From assembly GCA_964501275.1 (NCBI GenBank), contig CAZCSP010000022.1:1-64000 (forward strand): a stretch of DNA of 64,000 nt, read 5' to 3'. Numbering within the stretch: position 1 is the stretch's first letter; each line of letters opens with the position of its first letter. The notes under the pieces are model-generated. The model was not told where the DNA came from. It saw only the letters and a list, made by a program, of their open reading frames with translations, and did no database searches. Shown here in pieces: positions 37,109 through 45,963 of the stretch. This stretch comes from 55-13 sp964501275. Its GTDB lineage: Bacteria; Armatimonadota; Fimbriimonadia; Fimbriimonadales; Fimbriimonadaceae. The position numbers and the translations under genes are program-made.

Positions 37109-38425
37109 ATGGGAAAAGAGATTTCTAGACGTGATGTTTTGCGCGGCTCTGCGGCCGCGGTGGTTGGTCTTGCAGTGGGGCAGGCGAGCGCGGCAGGAGC
37201 TCCGCAGAAGAGCTCCATCAAGTCGAACCGCCTTCGATTTGGCATTATCGGGTGCGGCGGCAAGGGCTGGAGCGGGATGCAGGAAGCCGCCAACTTTGGC
37301 GACATCGTCGCCATCTGTGATACGGACGCCCGCGAGCGCTCCAAAGGAATGCTGGAGCATCCTCGGGCGAGCACCTTTACGGACTACCGCGAAATGCTGG
37401 AGTCGATGCGGGGAGACTTGGATGCCGTGGTGGTCAGCACCCCCGACCATCATCACGCCATCGCCTCCGCAATGGCGATGAAGCTGGGTCTGCACTGCTA
37501 CTGCGAAAAGCCGCTGACCCGGACCATCTGGGAAGCCCGCCAACTGGCCCGCATCGCGAGGGAGAAAAAGGTCGCCACCCAAATGGGCAACCAGAGCACC
37601 TCCAGCACCAACCTCCGCAAGGCGGCAGCGCTTATCAAGGCGGGGACCTTTGGCGCGGTGAAGGAGATCCACCTGTGGACTGACCGGGCGGCCGCCTATT
37701 GGCCTCAAGGGATTGAGCGCAAAGATCCCAAACCAACGCCCAAGCCAGTTGATTTTGAAGTTTGGCTTGGTCCGGCCAAGGATCGACCATTCGCCGACGG
37801 CTACCACCCGTTCGCCTGGCGCGGCTGGTGGGACTTTGGCACGGGCGCGCTCGGCGACATGGGCTGCCACGTGATGAATATGTCCTTCATGGCCCTGGAC
37901 CTGCGGGACCCAATTGCGGTCCAGGCGGAGACCAGCGGTCATAACAAGGACAGCTTCCCATCCTGGTCGATCGTCCACTATGAGTTCGGCCAGCGTGGCG
38001 GCCGCGCGCCTCTCAAGCTCCATTGGTACGATGGCGGCAAGAAGCCTGACCCAGCCCTGGCTCCGGGTAAGAACTATGGCGGCAATGGCCAAATCATCGT
38101 CTGCGAAAAGGGCACTATCTTCAGCCCGAACGAGTACGGGACGGACTTCCAACTGGTCGATGGCGGAGAGATGCCGCCTATCGAAGTGGAAGTCTCGCCA
38201 GGACACATGGCCGAGTTTGTCCGCGCCGCCCAAGGTGGCAAGCCAGCGGGCTCGAATATGGTGGACTACGCGGGGCCTCTGACCGAAACCGTTCTCCTAG
38301 GCAACCTGGCGATCTGGGCCAACGGCCCAAGACTGGAGTGGGACGCCAGGCGGATGAAGGTGAAGGGCACCGACGAGTTCGACGACCTGATCAAGCCCAC
38401 CTACAAACCCGGCTGGAGCCTATAG
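37109..38425 (+). CDS. Tat-exported Gfo/Idh/MocA-family oxidoreductase
   Basis: 438 residues from ATG at 37109. Twin-arginine signal (EISRRDVLRGSAAAVVGLAVGQASAAG), Rossmann motif FGIIGCGGKGWSGM, STPDHHHAIA and EKPLTRT (catalytic Lys), and a long C-terminal domain containing WWDFGTGALGDMGCHVM. This exported form is abundant in Planctomycetes and Armatimonadota and is thought to modify sugars in the periplasm (NAD(P)-bound form exported folded). Confidence 0.93.
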   Translation: MGKEISRRDVLRGSAAAVVGLAVGQASAAGAPQKSSIKSNRLRFGIIGCGGKGWSGMQEAANFGDIVAICDTDARERSKGMLEHPRASTFTDYREMLESMRGDLDAVVVSTPDHHHAIASAMAMKLGLHCYCEKPLTRTIWEARQLARIAREKKVATQMGNQSTSSTNLRKAAALIKAGTFGAVKEIHLWTDRAAAYWPQGIERKDPKPTPKPVDFEVWLGPAKDRPFADGYHPFAWRGWWDFGTGALGDMGCHVMNMSFMALDLRDPIAVQAETSGHNKDSFPSWSIVHYEFGQRGGRAPLKLHWYDGGKKPDPALAPGKNYGGNGQIIVCEKGTIFSPNEYGTDFQLVDGGEMPPIEVEVSPGHMAEFVRAAQGGKPAGSNMVDYAGPLTETVLLGNLAIWANGPRLEWDARRMKVKGTDEFDDLIKPTYKPGWSL

Positions 38426-38432
38426 AAATGTC

Positions 38433-38467
38433 ACCAGGACCGCACGCATCCTGCGTGCGGTCCTGGT
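38433..38467. terminator. Bidirectional terminator-like hairpin
   Basis: A perfect 16-bp stem, ACCAGGACCGCACGCA with its complement, around a TCC loop, placed between convergent stops (38425 and 38475). No U-tract. Confidence 0.7.
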
Positions 38468-38474
38468 CGGTGGC

Positions 38475-39884
38475 TTAGGGGTTGATCTGTACCGTCTTGA
38501 TCTGGGTGTAGAACTCCTTGGCGACTTCGCCTTGCTCCCGTGTACCAGAGCTGGAGCCTTTGTAGCCTCCGAACGGAGCGTGGGGATCGACACCGGTCGT
38601 ATCGGCATTGACCCTCACCATGCCCGCCTGAATCTGGTCGATGTACTTCAGAGCCGCGCTGAGGTCGCGGGTGCAGAGGGAGGCGGAGAGGCCGAATCGA
38701 GTGTTATTGGCAATTTGGATGGCCTGGTCGAAAGAGTCGGCCTCCAAGAGAGTGAGCACCGGGCCGAAGAGTTCGTTTTGGGCCAAGTCGTGGTTCTCGT
38801 CGATCCCGCCCACCACCATCGGCGCGACAAAGAACCCCTCATTAAGCGTCGCGCCCTCATAGATTCTCTCGCCGCCGTTCAAAGAGCTGGCGATGCGGGT
38901 CTGGGACTCCCTAGAGATGACCGGACCGATGGCGGTGGCGGCCTCCAATGGCGAACCAACGGGCAGGGCGTCGATGGCCTTTTTCAGTTCGTCCACAAAC
39001 GCGCCTTTCACTTTGGAATCCACGATCACCCGGCTGGTGGCGGTACATTTCTGCCCGGCAAACCGCATCGCGCCCCCTGCCACCAGGTTGGCGGCTTGGC
39101 CGAGGTCGGCGTCGGCGAGGATGATGGCGACATTTTTGCCCCCCATCTCGGTCTGGAACTTCTTGTTGATCTGGGCACAGGCCACCGAGATCGCGCTTCC
39201 GGTTCGATCCGAGCCGGTGAAGCTGATCGCCTTCACCATCGGATGCTCGACCAGCGCCTTCCCTGCCGAACCCGCCCCTTGAACCACCTGGAACTGGGCC
39301 CCGACTCCGGCCTCCAAAGCCGTCTCCGCCAAAAGCTGAGCGCACCAGGGGCTGTGTTCGGATGGCTTCAGAATGACCGCGTTGCCCACTGCCAAGGCTG
39401 GGGCTGCCTTCCACAGGGGAATCGCGAGGGGGAAATTCCAGGGGGTGATGAGACCCACTACGCCGAGCGGCTCTTGCAGTGAGTACTGCAACGCTCCCGG
39501 AGTCAGGCTGGGGATTACCTCACCCACCGGACGGATGGCTTCCCCAGCGTAGTAGCGCAGTATCGCCACGCAACGCTGGACTTCACCCCGAGCCTCACCG
39601 ATCGGCTTGCCGACTTCGGTCGCAACGGCCTGAGCCAACTCCTCCTGCCGAGCCGCGATCTTATCGCCCCAAGCGTGGAGCAAAGCGGATCGGGCAGGGC
39701 CAGTCTCCTTCCGCCAAGCCCCCTGCGCCTCGCCCGCCTTCTGCGCTGCTAAATCGACCTGGACCCTGGTTCCCTGATAAGCTTGCCCTAAAACTTGGGA
39801 AGGCTGGGCCGGATTGATGGAGTTCAGAAGACCATCGCCTCCCGTTGTGAATTCGCCGCCGATGAAGTGCTTGAGTTCGAGCAT
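38475..39884 (-). CDS. NAD(P)-dependent aldehyde dehydrogenase
   Basis: 469 residues. ALDH superfamily: ITPWNFPLAIPLWKAAPAL (cofactor), TGSDRTGSAI (Rossmann Gly), TEMGGKN (general-base Glu), AGQKCTATSR (catalytic Cys), NELFGPVLTL and PFGGYKGSSSGTREQG. Closest in style to alpha-ketoglutarate-semialdehyde or similar sugar-acid pathway dehydrogenases. The exact substrate is not determinable here. Confidence 0.92.
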   Translation of the reverse strand: MLELKHFIGGEFTTGGDGLLNSINPAQPSQVLGQAYQGTRVQVDLAAQKAGEAQGAWRKETGPARSALLHAWGDKIAARQEELAQAVATEVGKPIGEARGEVQRCVAILRYYAGEAIRPVGEVIPSLTPGALQYSLQEPLGVVGLITPWNFPLAIPLWKAAPALAVGNAVILKPSEHSPWCAQLLAETALEAGVGAQFQVVQGAGSAGKALVEHPMVKAISFTGSDRTGSAISVACAQINKKFQTEMGGKNVAIILADADLGQAANLVAGGAMRFAGQKCTATSRVIVDSKVKGAFVDELKKAIDALPVGSPLEAATAIGPVISRESQTRIASSLNGGERIYEGATLNEGFFVAPMVVGGIDENHDLAQNELFGPVLTLLEADSFDQAIQIANNTRFGLSASLCTRDLSAALKYIDQIQAGMVRVNADTTGVDPHAPFGGYKGSSSGTREQGEVAKEFYTQIKTVQINP

Positions 39885-39904
39885 GGGTGGCTATTAGTTT
39901 GACA

Positions 39905-40090
39905 TTAAATGGTTGGAGACGGCGTTTGGCGTTTCGGCATTGCGGCGCTCGGGGGTCTGGTACAGAAGATCTCCAAAGCCCGACGCCTCCGCTTCCAACC
40001 ACCAAGGCACAAAGGCACAAAGCTCGGCGGTTGAACCTTTGCGCCCCTTTGCGTCTTCGCGACTTTGCGTGTAAGAGTGCTTTGAAACCC
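39905..40090. repeat. Two repeat types upstream of the aldehyde dehydrogenase
   Basis: 39910-39950: ACGGCGTTTGGCGTTTCGG-type words, as at 4.64 kb. 39995-40075: CCACCAAGGCACAAAGGCAC on one side and CTTTGCGTCTTCGCGACTTT on the other, a short-period inverted repeat. No gene is seen in 39885-40160. Confidence 0.5.
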
Positions 40091-40160
40091 TGCGAGGCCC
40101 CCCAAGAATCCAGCAATTCACAGAACCGATTTCGATTCTCGCGCCACTAATGCTGTAAGC

Positions 40161-40637
40161 ATGGCGAGATCGATCATTGGGACGATTGGATTTTTGAGTC
40201 TGGCGGCGCTGGTTGGTTTTGTGGGCCAGAAGGCGCCGGCGTTTGTGGACTTGCCCAAGGATGAGGTCTGGGAAGTGGACTACCGAAGCTCGGGCTGCTT
40301 CTCGTCGAGTCGGTACGTCTTCAGCTTCCGACGGGGCCAGCCTCTGGAAGCCGAGGTCTTTCACTTCAAGTTCAACCAGAAAACCAACGAGGATGAGAAG
40401 ATCAGCCTTGGCAAGCTTCGCCTGACCCACTCCGAAGCCTCCGGCCTGGACAACCTGTTTCGGTTCTATCGAAACAAACCCGTTGGCGGCTGCACGACTT
40501 TGGATGTGGTTGACCTCGTTCGTTTTCGGGCTGGCAAGGAAGTCTCGCGTGAGCAATTTCAGGATCGAACTTGCTCCTACGAGCGAGAGGACTTCACTCG
40601 GCTGGATACGCTTGCGGCGCGGCTGGACAAGTCATAA
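40161..40637 (+). CDS. Secreted protein of unknown function
   Basis: 158 residues. Signal peptide about 1-27 (IIGTIGFLSLAALVGFVGQKAPA), then a small domain with three cysteines (SSGCFSS, GGCTT, DRTCSYE), probably one disulfide. No family recognised. Precedes the metalloprotease gene by 62 bp on the same strand. Confidence 0.75.
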   Translation: MARSIIGTIGFLSLAALVGFVGQKAPAFVDLPKDEVWEVDYRSSGCFSSSRYVFSFRRGQPLEAEVFHFKFNQKTNEDEKISLGKLRLTHSEASGLDNLFRFYRNKPVGGCTTLDVVDLVRFRAGKEVSREQFQDRTCSYEREDFTRLDTLAARLDKS

Positions 40638-40699
40638 ACAAAACCCTCCGCTCCAAACCTGTTGGAATAAATGGCCTCCGACTTCCGTCTTGACCTGTA

Positions 40700-41995
40700 A
40701 TGCTTCTTGCTCTCTTTGCACTTTCCGCCGCTCCCATCACGATCGACAACATCTCCGACGGCACCGAACTTCGCTACCCTTTGGCCATGCTGAGGGGGAC
40801 GGCGGAGGGAGCCAGTGTGAAGGCGAATGACGTTAGCTTTCCGGTCGTGGAAGGCAAATACATCGCCTTGGTGGAGTTGAAACCAGGGCAGAACTCGGTG
40901 ACGGTGGATGGGCAAGGGGGCGCGAGGCGGATTCGCCTTTCCTTCAAACCGCCCACCAACGACCACAAAGTCGTGCCGATCTGGCTGATCAGCAAGGATG
41001 GAACCGGGCGGCACTACACCACCTATCCCAACCGCCCACAGCAGTCCAAGGAGAAGTTCGACCTGATGCTGAAGCTCATGCAGTGCTTCACCGCCGAGGC
41101 GATGAACGAGCAGGGCTATGGGCGGAAGACCTTTGCGCTGGACTTCGACGAGAAGGGGATGGCGAAGATTCGGGATGTGCGGCTGGAGAAGACGACCACC
41201 GAACTCCATGCCATGTCGGCCAACGACACCTGGTTCTACATCTACAACCAACTCAAATCGGTGACGCCTGAGGCGACTTCGAAGTGGGTGGCTTTGCTCT
41301 CCACGACCGACTACGATCCCAAGACGAAAAAGGCCTCCTCCCACTTCGCGCTGGGCGGCGGAGCGTTGGCGGCGTTTGGGACCGGGAGCATGGACTTTTG
41401 GCCCTCGTCCCTCGCCGAACTGGTCCCTGCGTTCTCCGACGCGGCCAGGGTCGATCCGGCGGTTCGGTTTGAGGACAGCGGCAATCGAGGCACGGCTTGG
41501 GCAAATGTGGCGACGGCCTATGGCGCAACCCTCCACGAATTGGGCCACACCCTCGGCCTACCCCACACCGCCGACCGCTTCTGCATCATGTCGCGCGGGT
41601 TCGACCATTTCAATCGCCGGTTCATGCTCACCGAGCCGAACCGGACATTCGCCCCCAACGAGATCGCCTATTGGGACCCTCAGTTTGCGGCGCGTCTAAA
41701 TTGGAGCCGGTGGCTACAGGCCGACAAGCGCGAGGTTGAGCGTGGCGGCGGCCCGACGGTAAAGATCGAGGGGACCGAAGTCTGGTTCAGAGCGCCTCGA
41801 GGCGTTCGCGTGATCTCGGCGGAAAGCGACGACCGCCCCGCCGTCTGGCGGTCCTACTCCCAGGCCGATCCTCCCAAGAGCGCGATGTGGCCCCTGGAAT
41901 GGGTGCGGAACCGGGTTGGCGGTTCCGGGACCTATCGCCTGACCATCGTGGACAACGACGGAAACCAGACCACCATCGAAGACAAGCGATCCTAG
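40700..41995 (+). CDS. Secreted zinc metalloprotease-like protein (HExxHxxGxxH)
   Basis: 431 residues. A short signal peptide (MLLALFALSAAP) and a beta-rich N-terminal domain precede a metzincin-like catalytic site HELGHTLGLPH followed by a Met-turn-like segment CIMSRGFDHF. It resembles the Metallopep (PF12044) family rather than classical metzincins. The C-terminal about 80 residues (FRAPRGVRVISAES..., YRLTIVDNDGN) form another beta domain. Likely secreted or periplasmic. Confidence 0.85.
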   Translation: MLLALFALSAAPITIDNISDGTELRYPLAMLRGTAEGASVKANDVSFPVVEGKYIALVELKPGQNSVTVDGQGGARRIRLSFKPPTNDHKVVPIWLISKDGTGRHYTTYPNRPQQSKEKFDLMLKLMQCFTAEAMNEQGYGRKTFALDFDEKGMAKIRDVRLEKTTTELHAMSANDTWFYIYNQLKSVTPEATSKWVALLSTTDYDPKTKKASSHFALGGGALAAFGTGSMDFWPSSLAELVPAFSDAARVDPAVRFEDSGNRGTAWANVATAYGATLHELGHTLGLPHTADRFCIMSRGFDHFNRRFMLTEPNRTFAPNEIAYWDPQFAARLNWSRWLQADKREVERGGGPTVKIEGTEVWFRAPRGVRVISAESDDRPAVWRSYSQADPPKSAMWPLEWVRNRVGGSGTYRLTIVDNDGNQTTIEDKRS

Positions 41996-42072
41996 ACCTG
42001 CAAGATTTACTGGAAATCGCGTTTATGTTTTGAGAGTATTAAAAACGCTCTTATACTTACCCGAGTAATCGC

Positions 42073-42846
42073 ATGAGACTCTTATCTACTTGGATCATTA
42101 TTGCCTCTTGCCCATTCGCTTTCGGCGCTCCGACAGCCTATGTTCTCAACGGGAACGCCTCTATCGAAACGGTGGATGTGGCCATCAACGCCGACTCGCC
42201 ATTTGGAAACGCTCCCTTTTTCTCCGACAGCCTGGCAATCTCCCCAACCGGAGATTTGTACAGCGCCGATCCCGGCGGTGTCATTTGGAATCTATCCGGG
42301 CCATTCCCAGCCGGGCCAACCCAGATGACCCAGATTGGCGACCTGGACTGGGCGAATAGTGGGCTTTGGGGCTACTCCAACGCCTCCAGCGTGCTGTTCT
42401 TCTTCGATTTGCTCAACAGCGCCGTTACCTACACCCAGACTATCTCTATCCCCAATAGCGCGGTGGTGACCGGGGTGGCTCACCAGGCTTCCACGGGCGA
42501 CATCTATCTGAGTGCCAACACGGGCCTCAACACAGACTTCCTGTATCACGTAACCGCCTTCAGTTCCACCGCCACGCTGGTGGGATCGATGAGCCATTCG
42601 GACAGCTTCAGCTATATCAGCGACATCGACTTCGACGCCTCCGGCAACCTCCACGCCATGACTTGGTTCCATCGGCACTTCTACACGGTGTCGCTGTTAG
42701 ACGCCTCGACCACCTTTGTCAGCGCCGGGCCGCATCGCGACGCCACCGGGATGGCCCTCGATCCCGTTCCCGAACCAGCGACGCTTTTAGGCCTGGCCAT
42801 CGGCTTGGCTGCGTTGAAACGCCGCCTTTTGAGGACGGGACGATAG
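42073..42846 (+). CDS. PEP-CTERM sorting-domain protein
   Basis: 257 residues. Signal peptide ending FAFGA; repeated strand-turn units (SDSLAISPTGDLYSADPGGVIWNL, SSVLFFFDLLNSAVTY, ISDIDFDASGNLHAMTW) like a propeller; C-terminal VPEPATLLGLAIGLAALKRRLLR anchor. An exosortase substrate by analogy. A TATACT hexamer lies about 15 nt before the ATG. No ribosome site. Confidence 0.88.
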   Translation: MRLLSTWIIIASCPFAFGAPTAYVLNGNASIETVDVAINADSPFGNAPFFSDSLAISPTGDLYSADPGGVIWNLSGPFPAGPTQMTQIGDLDWANSGLWGYSNASSVLFFFDLLNSAVTYTQTISIPNSAVVTGVAHQASTGDIYLSANTGLNTDFLYHVTAFSSTATLVGSMSHSDSFSYISDIDFDASGNLHAMTWFHRHFYTVSLLDASTTFVSAGPHRDATGMALDPVPEPATLLGLAIGLAALKRRLLRTGR

Positions 42847-42869
42847 GCGGCCTTGCCCGGAGCATGATG

Positions 42870-42980
42870 ATTCGCTCAGGCGTTCGGCAATCCTTCGCTG
42901 GTTTTTCTCCGGCCATTTGAAAGAACCACCGAAGGGATGCGGCCGGTCTCGCTGGCTAACCTGCACACGACTTGAACCTG
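42870..42980. repeat. Dispersed CCACCGAAGG-family repeat, copy 4
   Basis: TTCGCTGGTTTTTCTCCGG, AAGAACCACCGAAGGGATGC and CTGCACACGACTTGAACCTG match corresponding parts of copies 2 and 3. It ends where a gene remnant begins. Confidence 0.55.
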
Positions 42981-43080
42981 TCAAGAGTAGCTCAGGCGCA
43001 CGCCACACCAGGGGCAGAAGCGGATGGCGACGTAGGACGTACCACCGTCGTGGACGATCAGGCCGTATTCCTTGGAGGCT
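42981..43080 (-). pseudogene. 3' remnant of a FCPWCG-tail gene
   Basis: On the minus strand a frame ends ...YGLIVHDGGTSYVAIRFCPWCGVRL followed by three residues and TGA at 42981. Small cytosolic proteins ending in FCPWCG are common (DUF6980-like). Only about 33 codons remain; the rest is replaced by the vWA remnant on the other strand. Confidence 0.4.
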
Positions 43081-43083
43081 GGT

Positions 43084-43489
43084 AGGTACGCCGCTTTACG
43101 ACGCCATTGGAGCGGCCCTCTCCCAGGCCGCCCGGCGATCACGGGAGCATCGAGATTGGCTGAAGCTCTTCGTCATCGTCACGGACGGCCAGGAGAACTC
43201 GAGCGTCCGGGTCACGGACGCCGAAGTCGCCCGCCTGATCCGGAAGCAGGAGTCGGAGGGCTGGCGGTTCATCTTCCTTGGCGCCAACCAGGACGCGATC
43301 CTGGAGGCAGGACGGATCGGGATCGACGCCGGCCGGTCGCTCACCTACGGGGTAAGCGTCCACGAAGTTCGCTCAGCGCACAAGGCAAGCTCCGATCTCG
43401 TCCGGGCGATGAAGACGGGCGCACGGGAAACGTTTACCGTGGAGGAGCGCACCAAAGCCTATCAGGGCGAGGAGTCGTTGCCGCTATAG
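43084..43489 (+). pseudogene. 5'-truncated von Willebrand factor A-like gene
   Basis: About 135 codons match the C-terminal half of vWA proteins: GTPLYDAIGAALSQA, LKLFVIVTDGQENSS, RKQESEGWRFIFLGANQDAI. The metal-site start (DxSxS) expected some 60-90 residues earlier is absent; the frame upstream is repeat and remnant sequence. So the 5' part has been lost. Confidence 0.6.
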
Positions 43490-43529
43490 GGGAAGAAACA
43501 GCCTCCACGCTTCGTTCTTCGGCGCTACT

Positions 43530-43560
43530 GTAGCCTACCTCCAGGTCCAGGCTACTCTTC
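43530..43560. repeat. AGCCTGGACCTCCAGGTCCAGGCT-type palindrome
   Basis: GTAGCCTACCTCCAGGTCCA and GGCTAC form an imperfect dyad; related sequences occur at 15.32 kb and twice in 45.77-45.95 kb. Confidence 0.45.
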
Positions 43561-43612
43561 ACCAAGGAATGGACGGTTCATGAACACCTGGCTACAATTC
43601 ATCTAGGCTAGA

Positions 43613-44029
43613 TCAAGTCAAAACCGCGCTGTCTCGGTTCAGCCTATATAGCACTTCAATGCAACTAACCAGCAAACCTACTGAAAGCAAAGAGCTAATA
43701 GCTGGTGACATCGTTAGAACAGGACCAAAACACTGGCACGGAACGGTGATCCCGTAATACATCCGCCAAAATGAATAACCCAAGAAAAGGGCGGAAAGCA
43801 GGCTCGCCACCCATGCCCCAACAAACGATACCTTGGGAAGCAAGATGAGTATCGCCGCAAAAAACTCCAAAACAATGACGATCACGGCAACTGTCGGCAC
43901 CCAATTAAGTGGAATCAAACCAGATGCATGGACACTCAAGCGCAACTGATGGATATCTCCCATTTTTAGTAGCGCTGCAGCCCCAAAGACCAAGCTGATC
44001 ACTAACTTACAAATGAGGTTTACGCTCAT
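43613..44029 (-). CDS. MauE/DoxX-like membrane protein
   Basis: 138 residues from ATG at 44029. Four membrane helices; opens CKLVISLVFGAAALLKMGDIHQ and has PCQCFGPV before the third or fourth helix, a CxC motif as in MauE. MauE is thought to help form disulfides in the methylamine dehydrogenase small subunit. It overlaps the upstream gene by 23 bp and belongs to the cassette with a Cys-rich peptide. Sequence is visibly AT-richer than neighbours. Confidence 0.8.
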   Translation of the reverse strand: MSVNLICKLVISLVFGAAALLKMGDIHQLRLSVHASGLIPLNWVPTVAVIVIVLEFFAAILILLPKVSFVGAWVASLLSALFLGYSFWRMYYGITVPCQCFGPVLTMSPAISSLLSVGLLVSCIEVLYRLNRDSAVLT

Positions 44030-45002
44030 CAGAACCTCGGGCAATTTTTGATCGAATACGCAAGCCAAACCCCACCATCAACAAAGAAAAACCAGTCAAT
44101 AGTGCCATACCATAAGGGCTTCCACCGATCGGCGGGCCACCACGAGAATCATGGGCGACTGTATTGCCAATTCTATTCTTTCCCTTTGTATCTACAGTAT
44201 ATATTTCCTTGGAGATACTGTCAGTAACCACACTGCCAGCTTCCTCTACTTGGAATAGTTTTTCTGACACAGACTCATTCGAATAACTTGCAACCGTTGT
44301 AATGGTGCTAATCGTTGGAAGCGTTGAACCCTCAAAGAAAACGGTCATTTTTCCAGAAAGTGGATAATCTATGCCGTCAACTTTTCCAAACTTCTCAACC
44401 ACCTGAGTTTGCGCAAAATTCTTGTCGCCATAAATCTCCTGCCTTTTGACAAGATAACCATTTTCCGGGGATAGCCAAAAACGTATTCGTTGCTGCGCTT
44501 GATACGGCCCATCGAAGCAAATCCCCTCCGAGTCGCTACTGACAAGATTGTACTTTTTGCTAGCCAGTGCATCGGGCAAAAGCAGATCGTGAATCTTATA
44601 ACAACCCGAGAATATATCCGTAACGCGTACTGCTATTGGTGCCTTGGACACTTGACGCTCTATGGTGCCGTCCTTCTGTTTAGTTTCTAGCAAGCTAATG
44701 GAGTTTTCACCATCAAAGATTGAGGTGCTGTAGCTTAAAGACTCTTTAGCGTTTACCTTGCGAGCCATCTCCTTTCTATACGTTTTTGAACCCGAAACGG
44801 CCCAATCAATCTGAACTTCATAGTTAGTAGTCTCCCCTTGATTACGCTCGACCGTCTTTTCGATAAATGTTGCCCTTGCCATAGACGCCTTGCTCTTCAT
44901 CCAAGATGTCTTGGCGATGATATCGTCAACAGTCAGGTTGCTCTGCCCGAGGACAGAGCAACCAAGCAATACAAAAGCAACTATTGCAAAGGGTCGCAAC
45001 AT
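44007..45002 (-). CDS. LolA-like outer-envelope protein with C-terminal membrane helix
   Basis: 331 residues. Signal peptide with lipobox-like LLGC; LolA/LppX-like beta half-barrel region (MARATFIEKTVERNQGETTNYEVQIDW..., IRFWLSPENGYLVKRQEIYG, DGIDYPLSGKMTVFFEG); C-terminal helix MALLTGFSLLMVGFGLRIRSK with Arg/Lys tail. Its ATG overlaps the stop of the Cys-rich peptide gene (TAATG) and its end overlaps mauE-like, so the three are coupled. May carry a hydrophobic ligand or peptide; role unknown. Confidence 0.7.
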   Translation of the reverse strand: MLRPFAIVAFVLLGCSVLGQSNLTVDDIIAKTSWMKSKASMARATFIEKTVERNQGETTNYEVQIDWAVSGSKTYRKEMARKVNAKESLSYSTSIFDGENSISLLETKQKDGTIERQVSKAPIAVRVTDIFSGCYKIHDLLLPDALASKKYNLVSSDSEGICFDGPYQAQQRIRFWLSPENGYLVKRQEIYGDKNFAQTQVVEKFGKVDGIDYPLSGKMTVFFEGSTLPTISTITTVASYSNESVSEKLFQVEEAGSVVTDSISKEIYTVDTKGKNRIGNTVAHDSRGGPPIGGSPYGMALLTGFSLLMVGFGLRIRSKIARGSDERKPHL

Positions 45003-45367
45003 TATTTACACGTGTCCTTGAGATCATCGTGTCTCGGTGCGATCACATGGTCAGCATCACAAGGGTCAGATTGGTTTTTCCACCACCATGGATGACACTG
45101 CTTGGCAGGCTTGTTGTTGTTGCACCCATAGGTGCCCCAGTCGCAAATATAAATGGAATGCGATTCGTAGTATTTGGTCGCCAGTGGAAAGTCTCCGCAC
45201 CACGGGTCCTCATTGCAGTGAATGTTGCAACCCCACGGAACAGGCTCAACTCCATTTGGCTCATTCGTGTCGGCATGAGCTGGACTGTAAGCCAGGCCCA
45301 GCAAACCAATGGCGGAAACCACTGTGCCCAAAAGACTTATGGCTCCGTAACGGATATTTTTCAACAT
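45002..45367 (-). CDS. Secreted 8-cysteine small protein
   Basis: 121 residues. Signal peptide about 1-33 (SAIGLLGLAYSPAHA), mature part about 88 residues rich in Cys, Trp and Asn with eight cysteines (GCNIHC, WCGDF, YICDW, YGCNN, QCHPWWW, PCDAD, TCK), enough for four disulfides. No family recognised. First gene of a coupled cassette with a LolA-like protein and a MauE-like membrane protein, which may oxidise its cysteines. Confidence 0.7.
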   Translation of the reverse strand: MLKNIRYGAISLLGTVVSAIGLLGLAYSPAHADTNEPNGVEPVPWGCNIHCNEDPWCGDFPLATKYYESHSIYICDWGTYGCNNNKPAKQCHPWWWKNQSDPCDADHVIAPRHDDLKDTCK

Positions 45368-45963
45368 CGCTCAACCTTCTCGTTGAAAGTAAGTGTACCA
45401 ATAAGATTACTCGCTACTTGAGAGAGTTGATAGGACCCTAGCCCATGAAAGAATCCTAATGCAACATGGTGGGTCTAAAGTCCCAAAAGTCTGTTGGCGA
45501 TCAAAGACTGGTTTCAACTGTTGATGATGTTTGCCGCCTATGAACAGCTCTGCACATACAGTTCACCGCAATGCGGTGAGCAAGTTGCAAAGCCTAAAGC
45601 TGAACCGCCAGATTTGGGGTCGCCGAGGTGTTGCGAGCGTAAGGACGTGATCCGTAGCCTGGGTGATTGAGGGCTTGTCAGAGGCAACCTGGTTTTCGAT
45701 AGGCTCATCCCCTTCGGTGGACTTGTTGAACTCTAAAGAATGTGCGATCCGACGGTGGTTGGTTATCATTACGGTAGCTTGGACGTCCACGTCCTGGTCT
45801 CCGTGCCTTGGACCTCCAGATCCGAGGAATCTAGGAATCGCCGATGGCTTTGAATCTCTGGCCTCCTAGCAATCGCCGACTGCAAGCTGCGCTCGAACAG
45901 GAATGTCCAGGCCACGGAGACCAGGATCTGGAGGTCCAGGCTACTTATGGGTGATGTTTGCTG
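45368..45963. repeat. Gene-free 0.6-kb region with palindromes
   Basis: No credible gene. Contains TCACCGCAATGCGGTGA (45561-45577), TTGGACGTCCACGTCC and, at the end, GGTCCAGGCTAC-type dyads (45775-45955) shared with 43.53 and 15.32 kb. The upstream part holds the AT-rich promoter zone of the Cys-rich-peptide cassette. Confidence 0.45.

Noticed and set aside
37025..38233. 402-codon open frame opposite the Tat-exported dehydrogenase
   Set aside because: The sense frame carries the Tat signal and Rossmann motif; this one has no domain.
42917..43489. Complete vWA gene starting at 42917
   Set aside because: The first about 55 codons are repeat and remnant DNA and the metal-site motif is absent, so it is listed as a truncated gene.
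45563..45790. 75-codon minus-strand frame in the gene-free region
   Set aside because: No ribosome site or domain, and it overlaps a palindrome block at one end.
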